Shown one piece after another: positions 8,658-17,705 of a stretch of 64,000 nucleotides of DNA; position 1 is the stretch's first letter; every line of letters begins with the position of its first letter. The DNA is from Gammaproteobacteria bacterium (GTDB lineage: Bacteria > Pseudomonadota > Gammaproteobacteria > Pseudomonadales > Halieaceae), in contig JAUHXH010000001.1 in NCBI GenBank assembly GCA_030427085.1, forward strand, positions 682,001 through 746,000, read 5' to 3'. Both the position numbers and the translations under genes were made by a program. The notes below the pieces were generated by a model. That model worked only from the letters and a program-made list of their open reading frames with translations, was not told the DNA's origin and did no database searches.

Positions 8658-8978
8658 CTATGTTCCCTTGCAGGGGAGCCTGGTGTAGTACTCGGCCAAT
8701 TGCCGTAGTTCTTCTAGGGTCAGGTCAGCGATGGCGCGGTGCTCCTTTTCTCCAGAGTCGGTTCTCAATTCGGTCAGCCTTAAGTAGAGGTAACCCTCAT
8801 GCTGTCCTGCGAGATTGGGCCATACATCAATAGTAGTGATGCCTGTGTCGTCGTGGCATTGATCGCAATGAGACTGCCGAAAACCCTCGATTCCGGCGCT
8901 GCTTTGTTCCAGCGGTGCGGCCTGACTTATGGCGTTTGCCACGAAAAATAGCGCGCCCATCCAATAGTGTTTTGCCAT
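8658..8978 (-). CDS. Small periplasmic class I cytochrome c
   Basis: A 106-residue protein with a signal peptide (about 1-20, ending ISQAAP). One CxxCH heme site (CDQCH) sits near residues 38-42. A downstream LTLEELRQLAEYYTRLP gives the C-terminal helix usual for cytochrome c553-like domains. The sixth-ligand Met is not obvious; no Met lies in the expected region, so axial ligation may differ. It lies between the CBS gene and the SulP gene but on the opposite strand. Likely a periplasmic electron carrier. Confidence 0.8.
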   Translation of the reverse strand: MAKHYWMGALFFVANAISQAAPLEQSSAGIEGFRQSHCDQCHDDTGITTIDVWPNLAGQHEGYLYLRLTELRTDSGEKEHRAIADLTLEELRQLAEYYTRLPCKGT

Positions 8979-9121
8979 ATTTGACCAACCCTTCTCGATA
9001 TATGTGCTTGATCGAGGCTATCGTCTAATTGCATATGATTATAATAGCATTATAATTGTATAATATCTAAGCAGTTGGGTGATCATCATTTGTGGTTGCC
9101 TGTATCTTCGAGTGGTGACTC

Positions 9122-10849
9122 ATGGCACATCGTGCTCATTTGTTTTCCCTCAGGGCTGGACATGCTCTGAGGGAATCCCTTTCAGGGCGAAGTTATAGCT
9201 TTTCTAGTGCGAGGGGTGATCTTCTTGCAGGAATAACTGTGGGTATTGTGGCAGTTCCACTGGCGATGGCCCTGGCGATAAGTAGTGGGGTGCCTCCGCA
9301 GTTCGGTCTGTATACGGCTATCACCGCCGGTATTGTTATTCCCTTGCTTGGCGGCTCTCGATTCAGTGTCTCCGGTCCCACGGCCGCATTTGTGGTGGTT
9401 CTTTTGCCCGTTGCAAATGCATATGGCCTGGCCGGACTGCTCACGGCGGGATTAATGGCTGGTGCCATTCTCATTATGATGGCGCTGCTTCGCCTTGGCC
9501 GATTCATCGAGTACATACCGCGTGCGGTGACCCTTGGCTTTACCGCCGGGATTGCCATGGTGATCGCTGTGCTGCAGGTGGACGACCTCCTGGGGCTTTC
9601 TATACAGGGCCCAACAGATCATATTTCTGAAAGGCTGGTCGCTCTGGTAAGTGCCGTCGATGAGGTAGACCTAGCGACTGCCATTGTAGGCCTCCTCTCG
9701 CTGACAGTGATGATGGGGTGGCCAAGGCTCAATACCCGGTTGCCGGCGCATCTGGTCGCCCTACTGCTGGGAGTTATTTTGGGATGGCTGTTACCTCAGT
9801 ACGGATTTGACCTCGCTACTATAGGTAACTCGTTCGAATACACTGGCGAGAACGGTGAATTGGTTCCCGGTATCCCAAGTTCGCTTCCCGAGTTTGACTG
9901 GCCGTGGAAGAGGAGCCTTGAAGGTGACAAACCATTCGAGCTGAATTGGCAAGCCTTCCAGGATCTTCTGGGTGCGGCGTTTGCAATCGCGATGCTGGCC
10001 GCCATTGAATCACTACTTTGTGCGGTCGTGCTGGATCGGATGAGTGGTACCAAGCACAGTGCGAACAGTGAATTGCTAGGGCAGGGTATAGGCAATTTGC
10101 TGGCGCCGTTTTTTGGGGGGATTACCGCCACAGCGGCCATCGCTCGATCAGCGACGAATTTTAGGTCCGGCGCTGTCACGCCTCTTGCGGCGGTCATTCA
10201 CGCGATTGTAGTGCTCTTGGCGATGGTGACACTCGCGCCCCTACTCAATTTTCTACCCATGGCGAGTATGGCGGCACTGCTACTGATCGTTGCCTGGCAA
10301 ATGAGCGATATAGGTGAAGCCAAGAGGCTGGTCACTTCTTCCCCTGTGGGGGACATCATGGTGTTTATTGTTTGTCTGGCACTTACCGTATTTATGGATA
10401 TGGTCGTCGCAATCATCGTAGGCGTGTTGCTGGCATCTGTGTTTTTCATGCGGCAGATGGCAGAGGCAACCATACTTGTCCCGCTCGAAAACCGGGAAAT
10501 GGAAATTGGCAAGAAACTGCCTCCGGATTGGGAGGGGTACAGTGTTGAGGGGCCGTTGTTTTTTGCTGCTGCAGATAGAATTTTTGGGGAACTGAGCCTG
10601 AAAACTCAGAACAGTGCAGGGGTGATTCTGTCGCTGAAGGGAGTCTCTTTGCTGGATGATGGGGGGCTGGCTGCATTTGAAAAGTATCTGGCTAACTGCA
10701 AAAAGCAGAGTAGGAAAATCCATATCTGTGATTTTCAGTTCCAGCCGCTGAAGGCGCTGGCTAGGTCGGGCTTCCAGCCAGATAACGAAACGACATTTAC
10801 TTATTCCAGTCTTGTGGAAGCCAAGAAGAGTGCAATGGCCTTCGATTGA
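9122..10849 (+). CDS. SulP-family anion transporter with STAS domain (bicarbonate or sulfate)
   Basis: A 575-residue protein. The SLC26/SulP transmembrane core spans about residues 30-440 (DLLAGITVGIVAVPLAMALA; the family signature GLYTAITAGIVIPLLGGSRF; SVSGPTAAF), followed by a C-terminal STAS domain (about 455-570). SulP proteins carry sulfate, bicarbonate or other anions. The neighbours, an NhaD antiporter directly downstream and a beta-carbonic anhydrase at 17.7 kb, favour sodium-coupled bicarbonate uptake, as in BicA, but specificity is inferred. A strongly AT-rich stretch at 9040-9072 with TATAAT-like words probably holds the promoter. Confidence 0.9.
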   Translation: MAHRAHLFSLRAGHALRESLSGRSYSFSSARGDLLAGITVGIVAVPLAMALAISSGVPPQFGLYTAITAGIVIPLLGGSRFSVSGPTAAFVVVLLPVANAYGLAGLLTAGLMAGAILIMMALLRLGRFIEYIPRAVTLGFTAGIAMVIAVLQVDDLLGLSIQGPTDHISERLVALVSAVDEVDLATAIVGLLSLTVMMGWPRLNTRLPAHLVALLLGVILGWLLPQYGFDLATIGNSFEYTGENGELVPGIPSSLPEFDWPWKRSLEGDKPFELNWQAFQDLLGAAFAIAMLAAIESLLCAVVLDRMSGTKHSANSELLGQGIGNLLAPFFGGITATAAIARSATNFRSGAVTPLAAVIHAIVVLLAMVTLAPLLNFLPMASMAALLLIVAWQMSDIGEAKRLVTSSPVGDIMVFIVCLALTVFMDMVVAIIVGVLLASVFFMRQMAEATILVPLENREMEIGKKLPPDWEGYSVEGPLFFAAADRIFGELSLKTQNSAGVILSLKGVSLLDDGGLAAFEKYLANCKKQSRKIHICDFQFQPLKALARSGFQPDNETTFTYSSLVEAKKSAMAFD

Positions 10850-10890
10850 GGCATCGATCGTTTACATTTCCTATTTTATAAAGGCGAACA

Positions 10891-12303
10891 GTGTTGAACA
10901 TTTCATTTATCAAAAACTCAGTTCTAACCTATATCATTTCAGCGCTCTGCGCAGGTGGTGTGCTTGCAGCAGAGAATGTCCACCAGAGCGTTGGCCAGAT
11001 AGCAGATTGGGTTGGTATAGCGGTTGTCCTGGTATTTGCGCTGGCATATGTGCTGGTCATCCTGGAAGAAAAGATACACCTGAGAAAATCAAAGCCGGTA
11101 ATGCTGGCCGCGGCGATTATCTGGGCACTGATCGGGTTCGCTTACAGTGGTGATCCAGGGCATCTGGAAGATGCTATCCGGCACAACTTCCTGGAATATG
11201 GTGAACTGTTCTTTTTCCTTCTGGTCGCGATGACCTATGTAAATACGCTGCTGGACCGCGGCGTATTCGATGCACTGAGAGATTGGTTGATATCGAGGGG
11301 GTATACCTATAGGGCATTATTCTGGTGGACGGGGATATTGGCATTTTTTATATCTCCAATCGCAGACAATTTGACCACTGCGCTGATCATGTGCGCCGTG
11401 GTCCTTACTGTAGCTGAAGATAACCCAAAATTCGTTTCTGTCGCGTGTATCAATATTGTCGTAGCTGCCAATGCCGGGGGAGCATTCAGTCCATTCGGCG
11501 ACATTACGACGCTGATGGTGTGGCAGAAAGGGGTGCTCGAGTTCCAGCAGTTCTTCCAGTTGTTCGTACCTTCCCTGGTTAATTTTCTCGTTCCCGCCGT
11601 CATCATGCAGTTCTTTGTGCCGAAGGAACGGCCGGCGCTGGGAAGTTCAAATGGGCATGCGCTAAAACGAGGTGGCCTAACTACGCTCTTCCTCTTTTTG
11701 ATGACCATCGTAACGGCAGTTTGTTTTCACAATTTTCTACACATACCGCCGGTATTCGGAATGATGGCGGGATTGGCTTATCTAAAAATTTACGGATTCT
11801 TCTTGCGTCGCTATGTGTCCTCATGGAGTCAGGCGACTGAAGTACCGCCTGGATCAAAGGACGATCCCTATGATTTTGATGTGTTCGCCAAGATTGCCCA
11901 GGCGGAATGGGATACCTTATTCTTTTTCTATGGGGTAATCATGTCAGTTGGAGGGATCTCCTTTCTGGGGTATCTGGACATAGTATCCCAAGACGTATAC
12001 GGCACACTCAGTCCGACGACTGCAAACACCCTTGTTGGAGTATTATCTGCAGTGATAGATAACATTCCAGTGATGTTTGCGGTCCTTACCATGTATCCTG
12101 AGATGAGTGAAACACAGTGGCTGCTTGTTACGCTAACCGCAGGTGTGGGCGGCAGTTTACTATCGATTGGCTCTGCTGCGGGAGTAGCATTGATGGGCCA
12201 GGCCAGAGGAAAGTACACGTTTTTCAGCCATCTGAAGTGGACGCCGGTTATTTCCCTGGGCTATGCAGCGAGCATTCTCGTTCACCTCTTGATTAGCACA
12301 TGA
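10891..12303 (+). CDS. nhaD: NhaD-type Na+/H+ antiporter
   Basis: A 470-residue protein with about 12 helices, starting at GTG 10891. It fits the ion-transporter superfamily NhaD group: FFISPIADNLTTALIMCAV and NAGGAFSPFGDITTLMVW are the paired acidic/Asn/Thr motifs of its ion path, and VIDNIPVMFAVL repeats the pattern in the second half. It exports sodium in exchange for protons. It lies 41 bases after the SulP gene, so sodium expelled here could sustain sodium-driven anion uptake by SulP. A short relic of a second copy lies at about 15.5 kb. Confidence 0.93.
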   Translation: MLNISFIKNSVLTYIISALCAGGVLAAENVHQSVGQIADWVGIAVVLVFALAYVLVILEEKIHLRKSKPVMLAAAIIWALIGFAYSGDPGHLEDAIRHNFLEYGELFFFLLVAMTYVNTLLDRGVFDALRDWLISRGYTYRALFWWTGILAFFISPIADNLTTALIMCAVVLTVAEDNPKFVSVACINIVVAANAGGAFSPFGDITTLMVWQKGVLEFQQFFQLFVPSLVNFLVPAVIMQFFVPKERPALGSSNGHALKRGGLTTLFLFLMTIVTAVCFHNFLHIPPVFGMMAGLAYLKIYGFFLRRYVSSWSQATEVPPGSKDDPYDFDVFAKIAQAEWDTLFFFYGVIMSVGGISFLGYLDIVSQDVYGTLSPTTANTLVGVLSAVIDNIPVMFAVLTMYPEMSETQWLLVTLTAGVGGSLLSIGSAAGVALMGQARGKYTFFSHLKWTPVISLGYAASILVHLLIST

Positions 12304-12323
12304 CGTGAAAGCGGAGGGTAACA

Positions 12324-12893
12324 ATGATTCTCGAACTATCCAAAATGAGAGGCGATGAACGGCTTCAGTGGCCGCACACAGATCACAGGATATCTCTGGA
12401 TTCACCAGCCACGTCAGTCCTGGTAGATTTCCGTCGGAATCGGCCACTCGTCATTGAGTCCTCCCTTGATGCCTATCGGGCGCAGCAGTTTATGCAAAAA
12501 GCCCACGTAAGCTTCAAAATGGTAATTGACGAAGACAAGCATCTCTTGGGAGTGCTCAGCCTGGATGATTTTGAGCGAATAGACTTTCGGCTAAGAGTGT
12601 CAAGCGTGTATCGCCGAGACGCTCTGGTGGTGGCTGAAGTGATGCAGCCATTAGACACGCTTCACGCGCTGCCACTGGAGCAAGTGAACAATAGCTCTAT
12701 TGCTGACCTGCTCAACGCATTGAGTCTGTACGAGAAGCATCATTGCCTCGTAACGGAAGAGGAGGGCGCTACGATCGTGGGATATTTTTCCTCGGTCGAC
12801 ATTGCGAATGAGATCATACCCGATCAATTTGTCGGCAAGAGCCCTGATTTTTCTAGCCTATATGGGGTACCAGGGAGATCCCCGCCATGTTAA
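12324..12893 (+). CDS. CBS-domain protein downstream of nhaD
   Basis: A 189-residue paralogue of the CBS protein at 8046, with the same N-terminal block (ISLDSPATSVLVDFRRNRPLVIESS) and two CBS motifs (KMVIDEDKHLLGVLSLDDF and CLVTEEEGATIVGYFSSVDIA). It begins 20 bases after nhaD with GGAGGGTAAC before the ATG, so it is probably in the nhaD operon. It may regulate the neighbouring transporters in response to nucleotides. That is inference; no physical link is encoded. The last residues (GRSPPC) look less conserved. Confidence 0.85.
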   Translation: MILELSKMRGDERLQWPHTDHRISLDSPATSVLVDFRRNRPLVIESSLDAYRAQQFMQKAHVSFKMVIDEDKHLLGVLSLDDFERIDFRLRVSSVYRRDALVVAEVMQPLDTLHALPLEQVNNSSIADLLNALSLYEKHHCLVTEEEGATIVGYFSSVDIANEIIPDQFVGKSPDFSSLYGVPGRSPPC

Positions 12894-12977
12894 TTACTCT
12901 CGTGCTTTGTAGCCTGTTTGTTTGTCTCGGTTATGGTCAGTTGTGTGTCAGTAATATGTAACCAAATATATAAAGGT

Positions 12978-14090
12978 ATGACAGGAACTATTGTGAAAAA
13001 CACTTTGTCAGCAGCAGGCAGCCCTTACGCCATGCCAACTAAATCAGAAAATGGAGCGCTCGTAGTGTGGTTGGGGGGGTGCGCCTTGCTGGTATTTGTC
13101 ATGGTAGTCTTGGGAGGTGTCACCCGACTAACACACTCAGGTCTGTCAATGGTGGACTGGCAGCCGCTGATGGGGATTATTCCACCCATTACTGAAGCTG
13201 ACTGGTTGAAAGTTTTTAGTAAATACAAGCACTCGCCAGAGTACCAGCAAGTGAACCTCGGTATGAGCCTGTCTGAGTTTAAATCCATATTTTATTTTGA
13301 ATATGCACATCGGGTGTTAGGACGTTTGATTGGTCTGATATTTGTGGTGCCTTTACTAGTATTCTGGCTTAGAAAACGCATATCTAGGCCCCTAGGGATT
13401 TCCTTAGTTTCCATCTTTATTCTCGGCGGTCTACAAGGTTTGCTCGGCTGGTATATGGTGCAAAGTGGTTTGGTGGATGAACCTCGTGTTAGTCAATATC
13501 GACTTGCTGCACATCTGGGATTGGCTGCTGCTTTGTTTGGTGCTTTGCTCTGGGTTATGACTGGGCTAGCTCTGAGCAAAGATTCAAGGGAACTGATCTA
13601 TGATGGGCGAATAAAGCGAGTTGTCGTTTCTCTGGTTATACTGATTTACCTGATGATTCTGTTGGGAGGGCTGGTCGCTGGCTTAAGGGCTGGCCTGGTG
13701 TGGAATACCTTTCCTCTGATGGGGGATACCTTCATCCCCATAGGGTTGTACGAACAGTCTCCCTGGTATCTGTCGGCATTTGAGGATGGTACCACGGTGC
13801 AGTTCAATCATCGTGTGGTTGCTTATTACATCAGTGCTTTGGCGGCGTTCTTGTTCGTTGTTGCAGTGCGTGTAGAGGTATCTAGACCCTACAAAGCGTT
13901 AGTGGTGTCATGGTGCCTGTTGATTGGCAGTCAGGTTATATTAGGTATCCTAACCCTATTGAAAGCCGTTCCTGTTCCACTGGCAGCACTGCATCAGGGT
14001 GTAGCATTACTGGTCTTTGGCGGTGGGATTATATTGATGCGATTAACTTGCCTTCAAAATTCCGAAAATAGGGATAGTAATGAAACCTGA
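12978..14090 (+). CDS. ctaA: Heme A synthase (COX15/CtaA)
   Basis: I choose the ATG at 12978 (370 residues); a more distal in-frame ATG at 12918 gives a Cys/Val-rich extension that looks unlikely. Eight helices in two halves are visible. Heme-ligand and family motifs include GGVTRLTHSGLSMVDWQPL, FYFEYAHRVLGRLIG, AHLGLAAALFGALLW, VQFNHRVVAY and LAALHQGVALLVF. The enzyme oxidises heme O to heme A for aa3-type cytochrome oxidase. Its usual partners (ctaB, cox genes) are not nearby, so it is displaced within this transporter region. Confidence 0.93.
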   Translation: MTGTIVKNTLSAAGSPYAMPTKSENGALVVWLGGCALLVFVMVVLGGVTRLTHSGLSMVDWQPLMGIIPPITEADWLKVFSKYKHSPEYQQVNLGMSLSEFKSIFYFEYAHRVLGRLIGLIFVVPLLVFWLRKRISRPLGISLVSIFILGGLQGLLGWYMVQSGLVDEPRVSQYRLAAHLGLAAALFGALLWVMTGLALSKDSRELIYDGRIKRVVVSLVILIYLMILLGGLVAGLRAGLVWNTFPLMGDTFIPIGLYEQSPWYLSAFEDGTTVQFNHRVVAYYISALAAFLFVVAVRVEVSRPYKALVVSWCLLIGSQVILGILTLLKAVPVPLAALHQGVALLVFGGGIILMRLTCLQNSENRDSNET

Positions 14091-14152
14091 TGGGATTGTA
14101 ATGGTCGAAGCTACACGCCATATATAGAAGTAGGTTCCAAGAAGAAGGTCTG

Positions 14153-14437
14153 ATGATCAAAATCCTGCTATATCTCAGTTTACTCTTTGCTTCCGGCAAT
14201 GCTGCTGGAGAAGGGGTGGCATCGCTCGATGATAACCAGCTGGCACAGCAGTATGGTTTCTGCGAGCTGGGAGATAGCGAGAAAGGTGACTGTAACGATC
14301 AAGAAGACTCCGCTAGCTTGAGTTCCCTTGAAGCAGTTGAGCACTTCCGGCCACTCGCTCTCGCCGAGTTGGCACTCCATTCTACAAGCCCTTCTCACAG
14401 CCACTATTTAATAAGGGCTCCACCCACCTCAAGCTAG
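14153..14437 (+). CDS. Small exported protein, cassette copy B (IRAPP tail)
   Basis: A 94-residue protein with a signal peptide (MIKILLYLSLLFASGNAAG), a Cys pair (FCELGDSEKGDCND) and the C-terminus LIRAPPTSS. This mirrors the product of the gene at 7320 in size, Cys spacing style and IRAPP tail. Like that gene it is followed by an HPF-like gene. It therefore heads the second copy of the cassette. Function unknown; probably periplasmic. Confidence 0.6.
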   Translation: MIKILLYLSLLFASGNAAGEGVASLDDNQLAQQYGFCELGDSEKGDCNDQEDSASLSSLEAVEHFRPLALAELALHSTSPSHSHYLIRAPPTSS

Positions 14438-14492
14438 GTTTTTTTACAATCGCGTGAAAGCACAACTTAAACCTAATTAATGAGGTGAACTC

Positions 14493-14837
14493 ATGATTGT
14501 TTCTATTACGTGCCGTCATGGTACCGAAGCGCATGTGAGTCGCAACGATATTGGCCGTGAGTTAATGGCACTATCCAGATATGTTCCAACCATCATCCGA
14601 GCACGAGCAGTGTTCAGTAAGGAAACTCACCACAGAAATTCAGAAGACCTGGTGACGTGTCATTTGTCTATTCATATACCGCATCGACGCCCCATTGATA
14701 TTTACGAGCATCAGACCTCAGAGTCACTGGCTTTCGACATGGCCAGAGAGCGGGTGGCAAACCGAATGATACGAAATTCAGCATCAATGCTTCATTCACT
14801 TCAGCAGTTTTCACTGAGTGAGGAGGTTTTAAAATGA
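14493..14837 (+). CDS. HPF/RaiA-like ribosome-associated protein, cassette copy B
   Basis: A 114-residue protein clearly paralogous to the one at 7695: SKETHHRNSEDLVTCHLSI aligns with GKETHHRKSDHLVTCHMAL, and LAFDMARERVANRMIRN with MAFDKARERAVSSLSRI. GAGGTG serves as the Shine-Dalgarno site before the ATG. It belongs to the HPF/RaiA fold. Its 3' end overlaps the CBS remnant by 4 bases (ATGA), showing that the CBS gene was once translationally coupled to it. Confidence 0.82.
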   Translation: MIVSITCRHGTEAHVSRNDIGRELMALSRYVPTIIRARAVFSKETHHRNSEDLVTCHLSIHIPHRRPIDIYEHQTSESLAFDMARERVANRMIRNSASMLHSLQQFSLSEEVLK

Positions 14838-14989
14838 AAGCACTTAACCTGTACCCAACTACTGAAGTCGACGATTTAGCATGGCTCGAGGAATTGACGG
14901 GCCTGGCAACGGATTCTTTAGCACTACATTCCTTTACCGATTTCAGAAAGGTGTAACCGCTGGTCATTCAATCCACAGTCAGGAGTTGA
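14834..14989 (+). pseudogene. CBS-domain protein remnant, cassette copy B
   Basis: From the ATG at 14834 the frame gives MKALNLYPTTEVDDLAWLEE, then LALHSFTDFRKV, a stop (TAA 14954-14956), then PLVIQSTVRS and a second stop (TGA 14987-14989), all in one frame. Aligned to the intact copies (LTDFTQQKPLVLEDS and LVDFRRNRPLVIESS), the first stop replaces a single residue before PLV. This is a nonsense change rather than a frameshift. Everything after the first 50 residues, including both CBS motifs, is gone. Confidence 0.85.
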
Positions 14990-14994
14990 AACCG

Positions 14995-15356
14995 ATGAAT
15001 AAGCCGATGAAAGCCGTCCTGCTGTCAGCCTTATTATTCCCTGGCGCGGGGCATTTTTTTTAAAGAAGTATGCCCTTGGTGCTAGTTTGGCTGGTGCTGC
15101 TTTTTTGGCGCTTTATTTAATTATCTATGAGTCACTAGAGAGGGCTCAACAAATAGTGGAGAAAATTCAAAGTGGTGAAGTTCAGTTAGATATCGCAAGA
15201 ATTACAGAATTAGTGTCGAGGCAATCAACAGGCGCTGATTCTCTACTATTGAATATTGCTATTGTTATTTTGTCTATTTCTTGGCTAATTGGTATTTTGG
15301 ATTCATTTAGAGTTGCCCGTGTACAGGACAACAACAACGCCAAAGAAGATGGCTAA
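14995..15356 (+). pseudogene. Small two-helix membrane protein, frame broken in a T run
   Basis: The frame starts MNKPMKAVLLSALLFPGAGHFF and stops at 15060-15062 inside a run of eight T (15054-15061). One additional T would join it to the downstream frame LKKYALGASLAGAAFLALYL, continuing to 15356 as a 120-residue protein. That protein would have N- and C-terminal membrane segments and a charged helical middle (SLERAQQIVEKIQSGEVQLD). The joined form has the look of a conserved gammaproteobacterial membrane protein (FPGAGHFFLK). Whether this is decay, homopolymer slippage or a sequencing error cannot be told here. Confidence 0.65.
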
Positions 15357-15477
15357 TATGGGATTGCGATCAAGCAGCCGTCCCTGCTTGGCTTAGGGTT
15401 CTGATATGGCCTTTTCTGTCAATAGGCACAAAGCAGCCGGAAATGCGTTATCCATAAAGAGGATTGATCCCGGCACA

Positions 15478-15513
15478 GGGTGTTGGAGTTCCAGCAATTC
15501 TTCCAGATTAGTG
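15478..15513 (+). pseudogene. Short nhaD relic
   Basis: The codons at 15483-15509 read VLEFQQFFQ, identical in protein to a stretch of the intact nhaD at about 11534-11560. The DNA differs at 3 of 27 positions, all synonymous (CTC to TTG, CAG to CAA). Synonymous-only divergence over this stretch suggests a true remnant of a second nhaD that has otherwise been lost. It lies just after the decayed second HPF-CBS cassette, which fits a former larger duplication. Confidence 0.5.
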
Positions 15514-15567
15514 CCTGAATGCGTCAGAGAGGGGGCAATCATGAATATTGAACTTTTACTAGGTCAT

Positions 15568-16755
15568 CTATACTTCGCAAAGAGCGGAACCAGCGGAATT
15601 ATCGAACAGCTTAAATATCCACATCAACAAGCTGTCCCATAATTGAACGAAGATTTTTCCAGTATCAACCGACTCCAGAGCGACTAGTGGGACCCTGGAC
15701 ATGATTTCGCCGTTCAATATCAGTTTTATTGACCCCAGCCTTTGGCCTTGAGAGATTGGAGCTTCGATGAAGTGATCTACTTCAATCGCCGTTTCCAGGT
15801 TCTCCTTGTGCCCCCTCGGTAGGGTCAAATACACCTGTTCACTCGCGCCCAAAGATAAGCAATCTTGTCGCCCCTTCCAGATGCGCGTATTCCTGATCTT
15901 TTGCGAAGCCTCGATAATTGAGCTGGTTTCAAAGTAACGAAAGCCGTAATTAAGTAGCTTTCGGGATTCGTTCTTTCGCGAGTTAGCACTTTGTGCGCCC
16001 AGGACAACAGAAATCAAACGCAAACCTTGCTTTTCTGCTGATGCCACCAAGCTATAACCCGCCTCAAGAGTATGGCCCGTCTTGATACCATCGACAGAAG
16101 GATCTTCTTTAAGCAAGGTATTGCGGTTGTACTGCCGGATGTTGTTGTAGGTAAACTCTCGTTCTTTATAGATTGCATAGTCTGCTGGAAATTGACTGAT
16201 TAGCGCTTGAGCAAGGGTGGCGAGATCATTGGCGGTGGTTGTGTGATCTGGATGAGGCAATCCGTGTGAATTTACAAAGAATGTATTGGACAAGCCCAGG
16301 TCATGCGCATATCTGTTCATCAAGTCTGCAAAGTTAGACTCGCTGCCGGCTACGTGTTCGGCAATCGCTACAGCGGCGTCGTTGCCCGAAGATATTACGA
16401 GACCGCGCTGGAGATCTTTTACATGAACATCTTTGCCCGGTTCTATCCACATGAGAGAAGAACCCGCAAATACGGGGTTTTGTGACCAGGCATTTTCACT
16501 TACCACAACCAGATCATCTCTTTTTACCCTGCCAGCAGAGATTTCAGCCGAGAGCACATAACTGGTCATCATTTTCGTGAGGCTCGCCGGGGGCAGGACA
16601 GCGTTCGAATTGTGCTCAACCAATACTGAGCCGCTGGTCGCATCCATGAGTAAATATGCGCTGGCAGCGACCTGCGGTGGGGAAGGTGTGACAGCAACGC
16701 TCTGAGCGTTTAGGGCGAAGGTCGTTAGTGCAAGAAACCAGAATAGACGCGGCAT
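15568..16755 (-). CDS. D-alanyl-D-alanine carboxypeptidase (PBP5/6 type)
   Basis: A 395-residue protein with a signal peptide (about 1-18). The serine-peptidase S11 motifs are all present: SLTK (Ser58, Lys61), SGN (123-125) and KTG (226-228). A C-terminal PBP5 domain (about 290-375) and a final amphipathic/hydrophobic segment (VQLWDSLLMWIFKLF) anchor it to the outer face of the inner membrane. It trims the terminal D-Ala from peptidoglycan pentapeptides. It is a single-gene unit. Its C-terminus has a few extra residues (DNSAGSALCEV) after the amphipathic anchor. Confidence 0.92.
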   Translation of the reverse strand: MPRLFWFLALTTFALNAQSVAVTPSPPQVAASAYLLMDATSGSVLVEHNSNAVLPPASLTKMMTSYVLSAEISAGRVKRDDLVVVSENAWSQNPVFAGSSLMWIEPGKDVHVKDLQRGLVISSGNDAAVAIAEHVAGSESNFADLMNRYAHDLGLSNTFFVNSHGLPHPDHTTTANDLATLAQALISQFPADYAIYKEREFTYNNIRQYNRNTLLKEDPSVDGIKTGHTLEAGYSLVASAEKQGLRLISVVLGAQSANSRKNESRKLLNYGFRYFETSSIIEASQKIRNTRIWKGRQDCLSLGASEQVYLTLPRGHKENLETAIEVDHFIEAPISQGQRLGSIKLILNGEIMSRVPLVALESVDTGKIFVQLWDSLLMWIFKLFDNSAGSALCEV

Positions 16756-17195
16756 ATAGCAAATCCGAAGACAGGAGAGGTGTAATGGATAGAGATTTAT
16801 CCTACCTTCATACCTTGATAAATGCTAAATCAATTATAATATAATAATATTGTATAAATTAAAGTGCTCAGCTTGAGCCCGGGGATTCGAGTGCAGTCCG
16901 TACGTCCGAATTTTAGGTTGACGCCCTATAAGGCAGTCATTCAGTGGTGGTGGAGTTGCGATGATGGATCAGGGGGCTGCCGGCGATTTCGCCACGATGA
17001 GAAGCATATCGGTTGTGCCCGTACGGGCCAGCAGTGGGTATCTGATCGGATCCGCAGTTCAATAGTGGTCGATCAACTAAACTCGGCAAAGTTGGTTTAC
17101 TGAGCTCTATTCGGCAAAAATTCTCGCCTAAAACAATCGTTGGATTCCAACTGGCCGAGTTGCAGACATAAATATCCAACTATCAAGCCATATGG
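16756..17195. other. Gene-free interval with AT-rich block
   Basis: About 440 bases without a convincing gene. An AT-rich block at 16827-16862 (ATTATAATATAATAATATTG) probably carries the promoter of the D,D-carboxypeptidase and resembles the AT-rich block in front of the SulP gene (9047-9072). Short frames in 16864-17179 have unlikely compositions and no start signals. No repeats or RNA genes were recognised. Confidence 0.5.
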
Positions 17196-17696
17196 CTACA
17201 AGTCGTCAGCATTAATCTCTTTGATCAAGACTAGCTCGGAGGTGGACTTGGCATCGCGGTAGAGCAGCCCTTTTAGCGCTATCGATTCCGATTTTTTAGC
17301 GCTATATTTCTCTAAAAAGCGGGCTACAAACTGTAGCTGGCGGTGCAAATTTGTCTCAGCTATGGCCAACTTCCTATCTGCCACTGATATCGGCACGACA
17401 GGCTTCTCTTTAATATCGCGATAAGCCTCACTGAACGTACCTTCCAATGCAAGGCCGATAGACTCTCGGCCTTCCCCGAAAGGTTGGTTAATAAACTCGC
17501 AATCAGTATTTTGGTAAATAGAGATTTCGCTGATTGGTGTCGAACTTAAAAGATACTCCACATTCGCCAAAGACCCAGTTGGGTCCTCATCAAAAGCGGC
17601 ACCAAGGGCTGTCAGAAAATATGTGTCGTCATCACTATCGGCGCGAAGATCGCTTTCCCTGAAGCACTCGGGGCAAATCAAGAATAAACTGGCCAT
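17196..17696 (-). CDS. Hypothetical protein downstream of carbonic anhydrase
   Basis: A 166-residue soluble protein with an N-terminal CPEC pair (LFLICPECFRES), an acidic first half and a helical, basic C-terminal half (RKLAIAETNLHRQLQFVARF). It lies 9 bases after the carbonic anhydrase gene on the same strand and is probably in the same operon. I do not recognise a family. A supporting role for the carbonic anhydrase is possible but unproven. Confidence 0.68.
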   Translation of the reverse strand: MASLFLICPECFRESDLRADSDDDTYFLTALGAAFDEDPTGSLANVEYLLSSTPISEISIYQNTDCEFINQPFGEGRESIGLALEGTFSEAYRDIKEKPVVPISVADRKLAIAETNLHRQLQFVARFLEKYSAKKSESIALKGLLYRDAKSTSELVLIKEINADDL

Positions 17697-17705
17697 AGTT
17701 CGCGC

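Noticed and set aside
15406-15642. 78-residue frame ahead of the D,D-carboxypeptidase end
   Set aside because: It overlaps the carboxypeptidase C-terminus on the other strand, has no family likeness, and contains the nhaD relic in another frame.
16864-17179. Short frames in the gap after the carboxypeptidase gene
   Set aside because: Composition is unlike real proteins, and no ribosome-binding sites or homology were seen.
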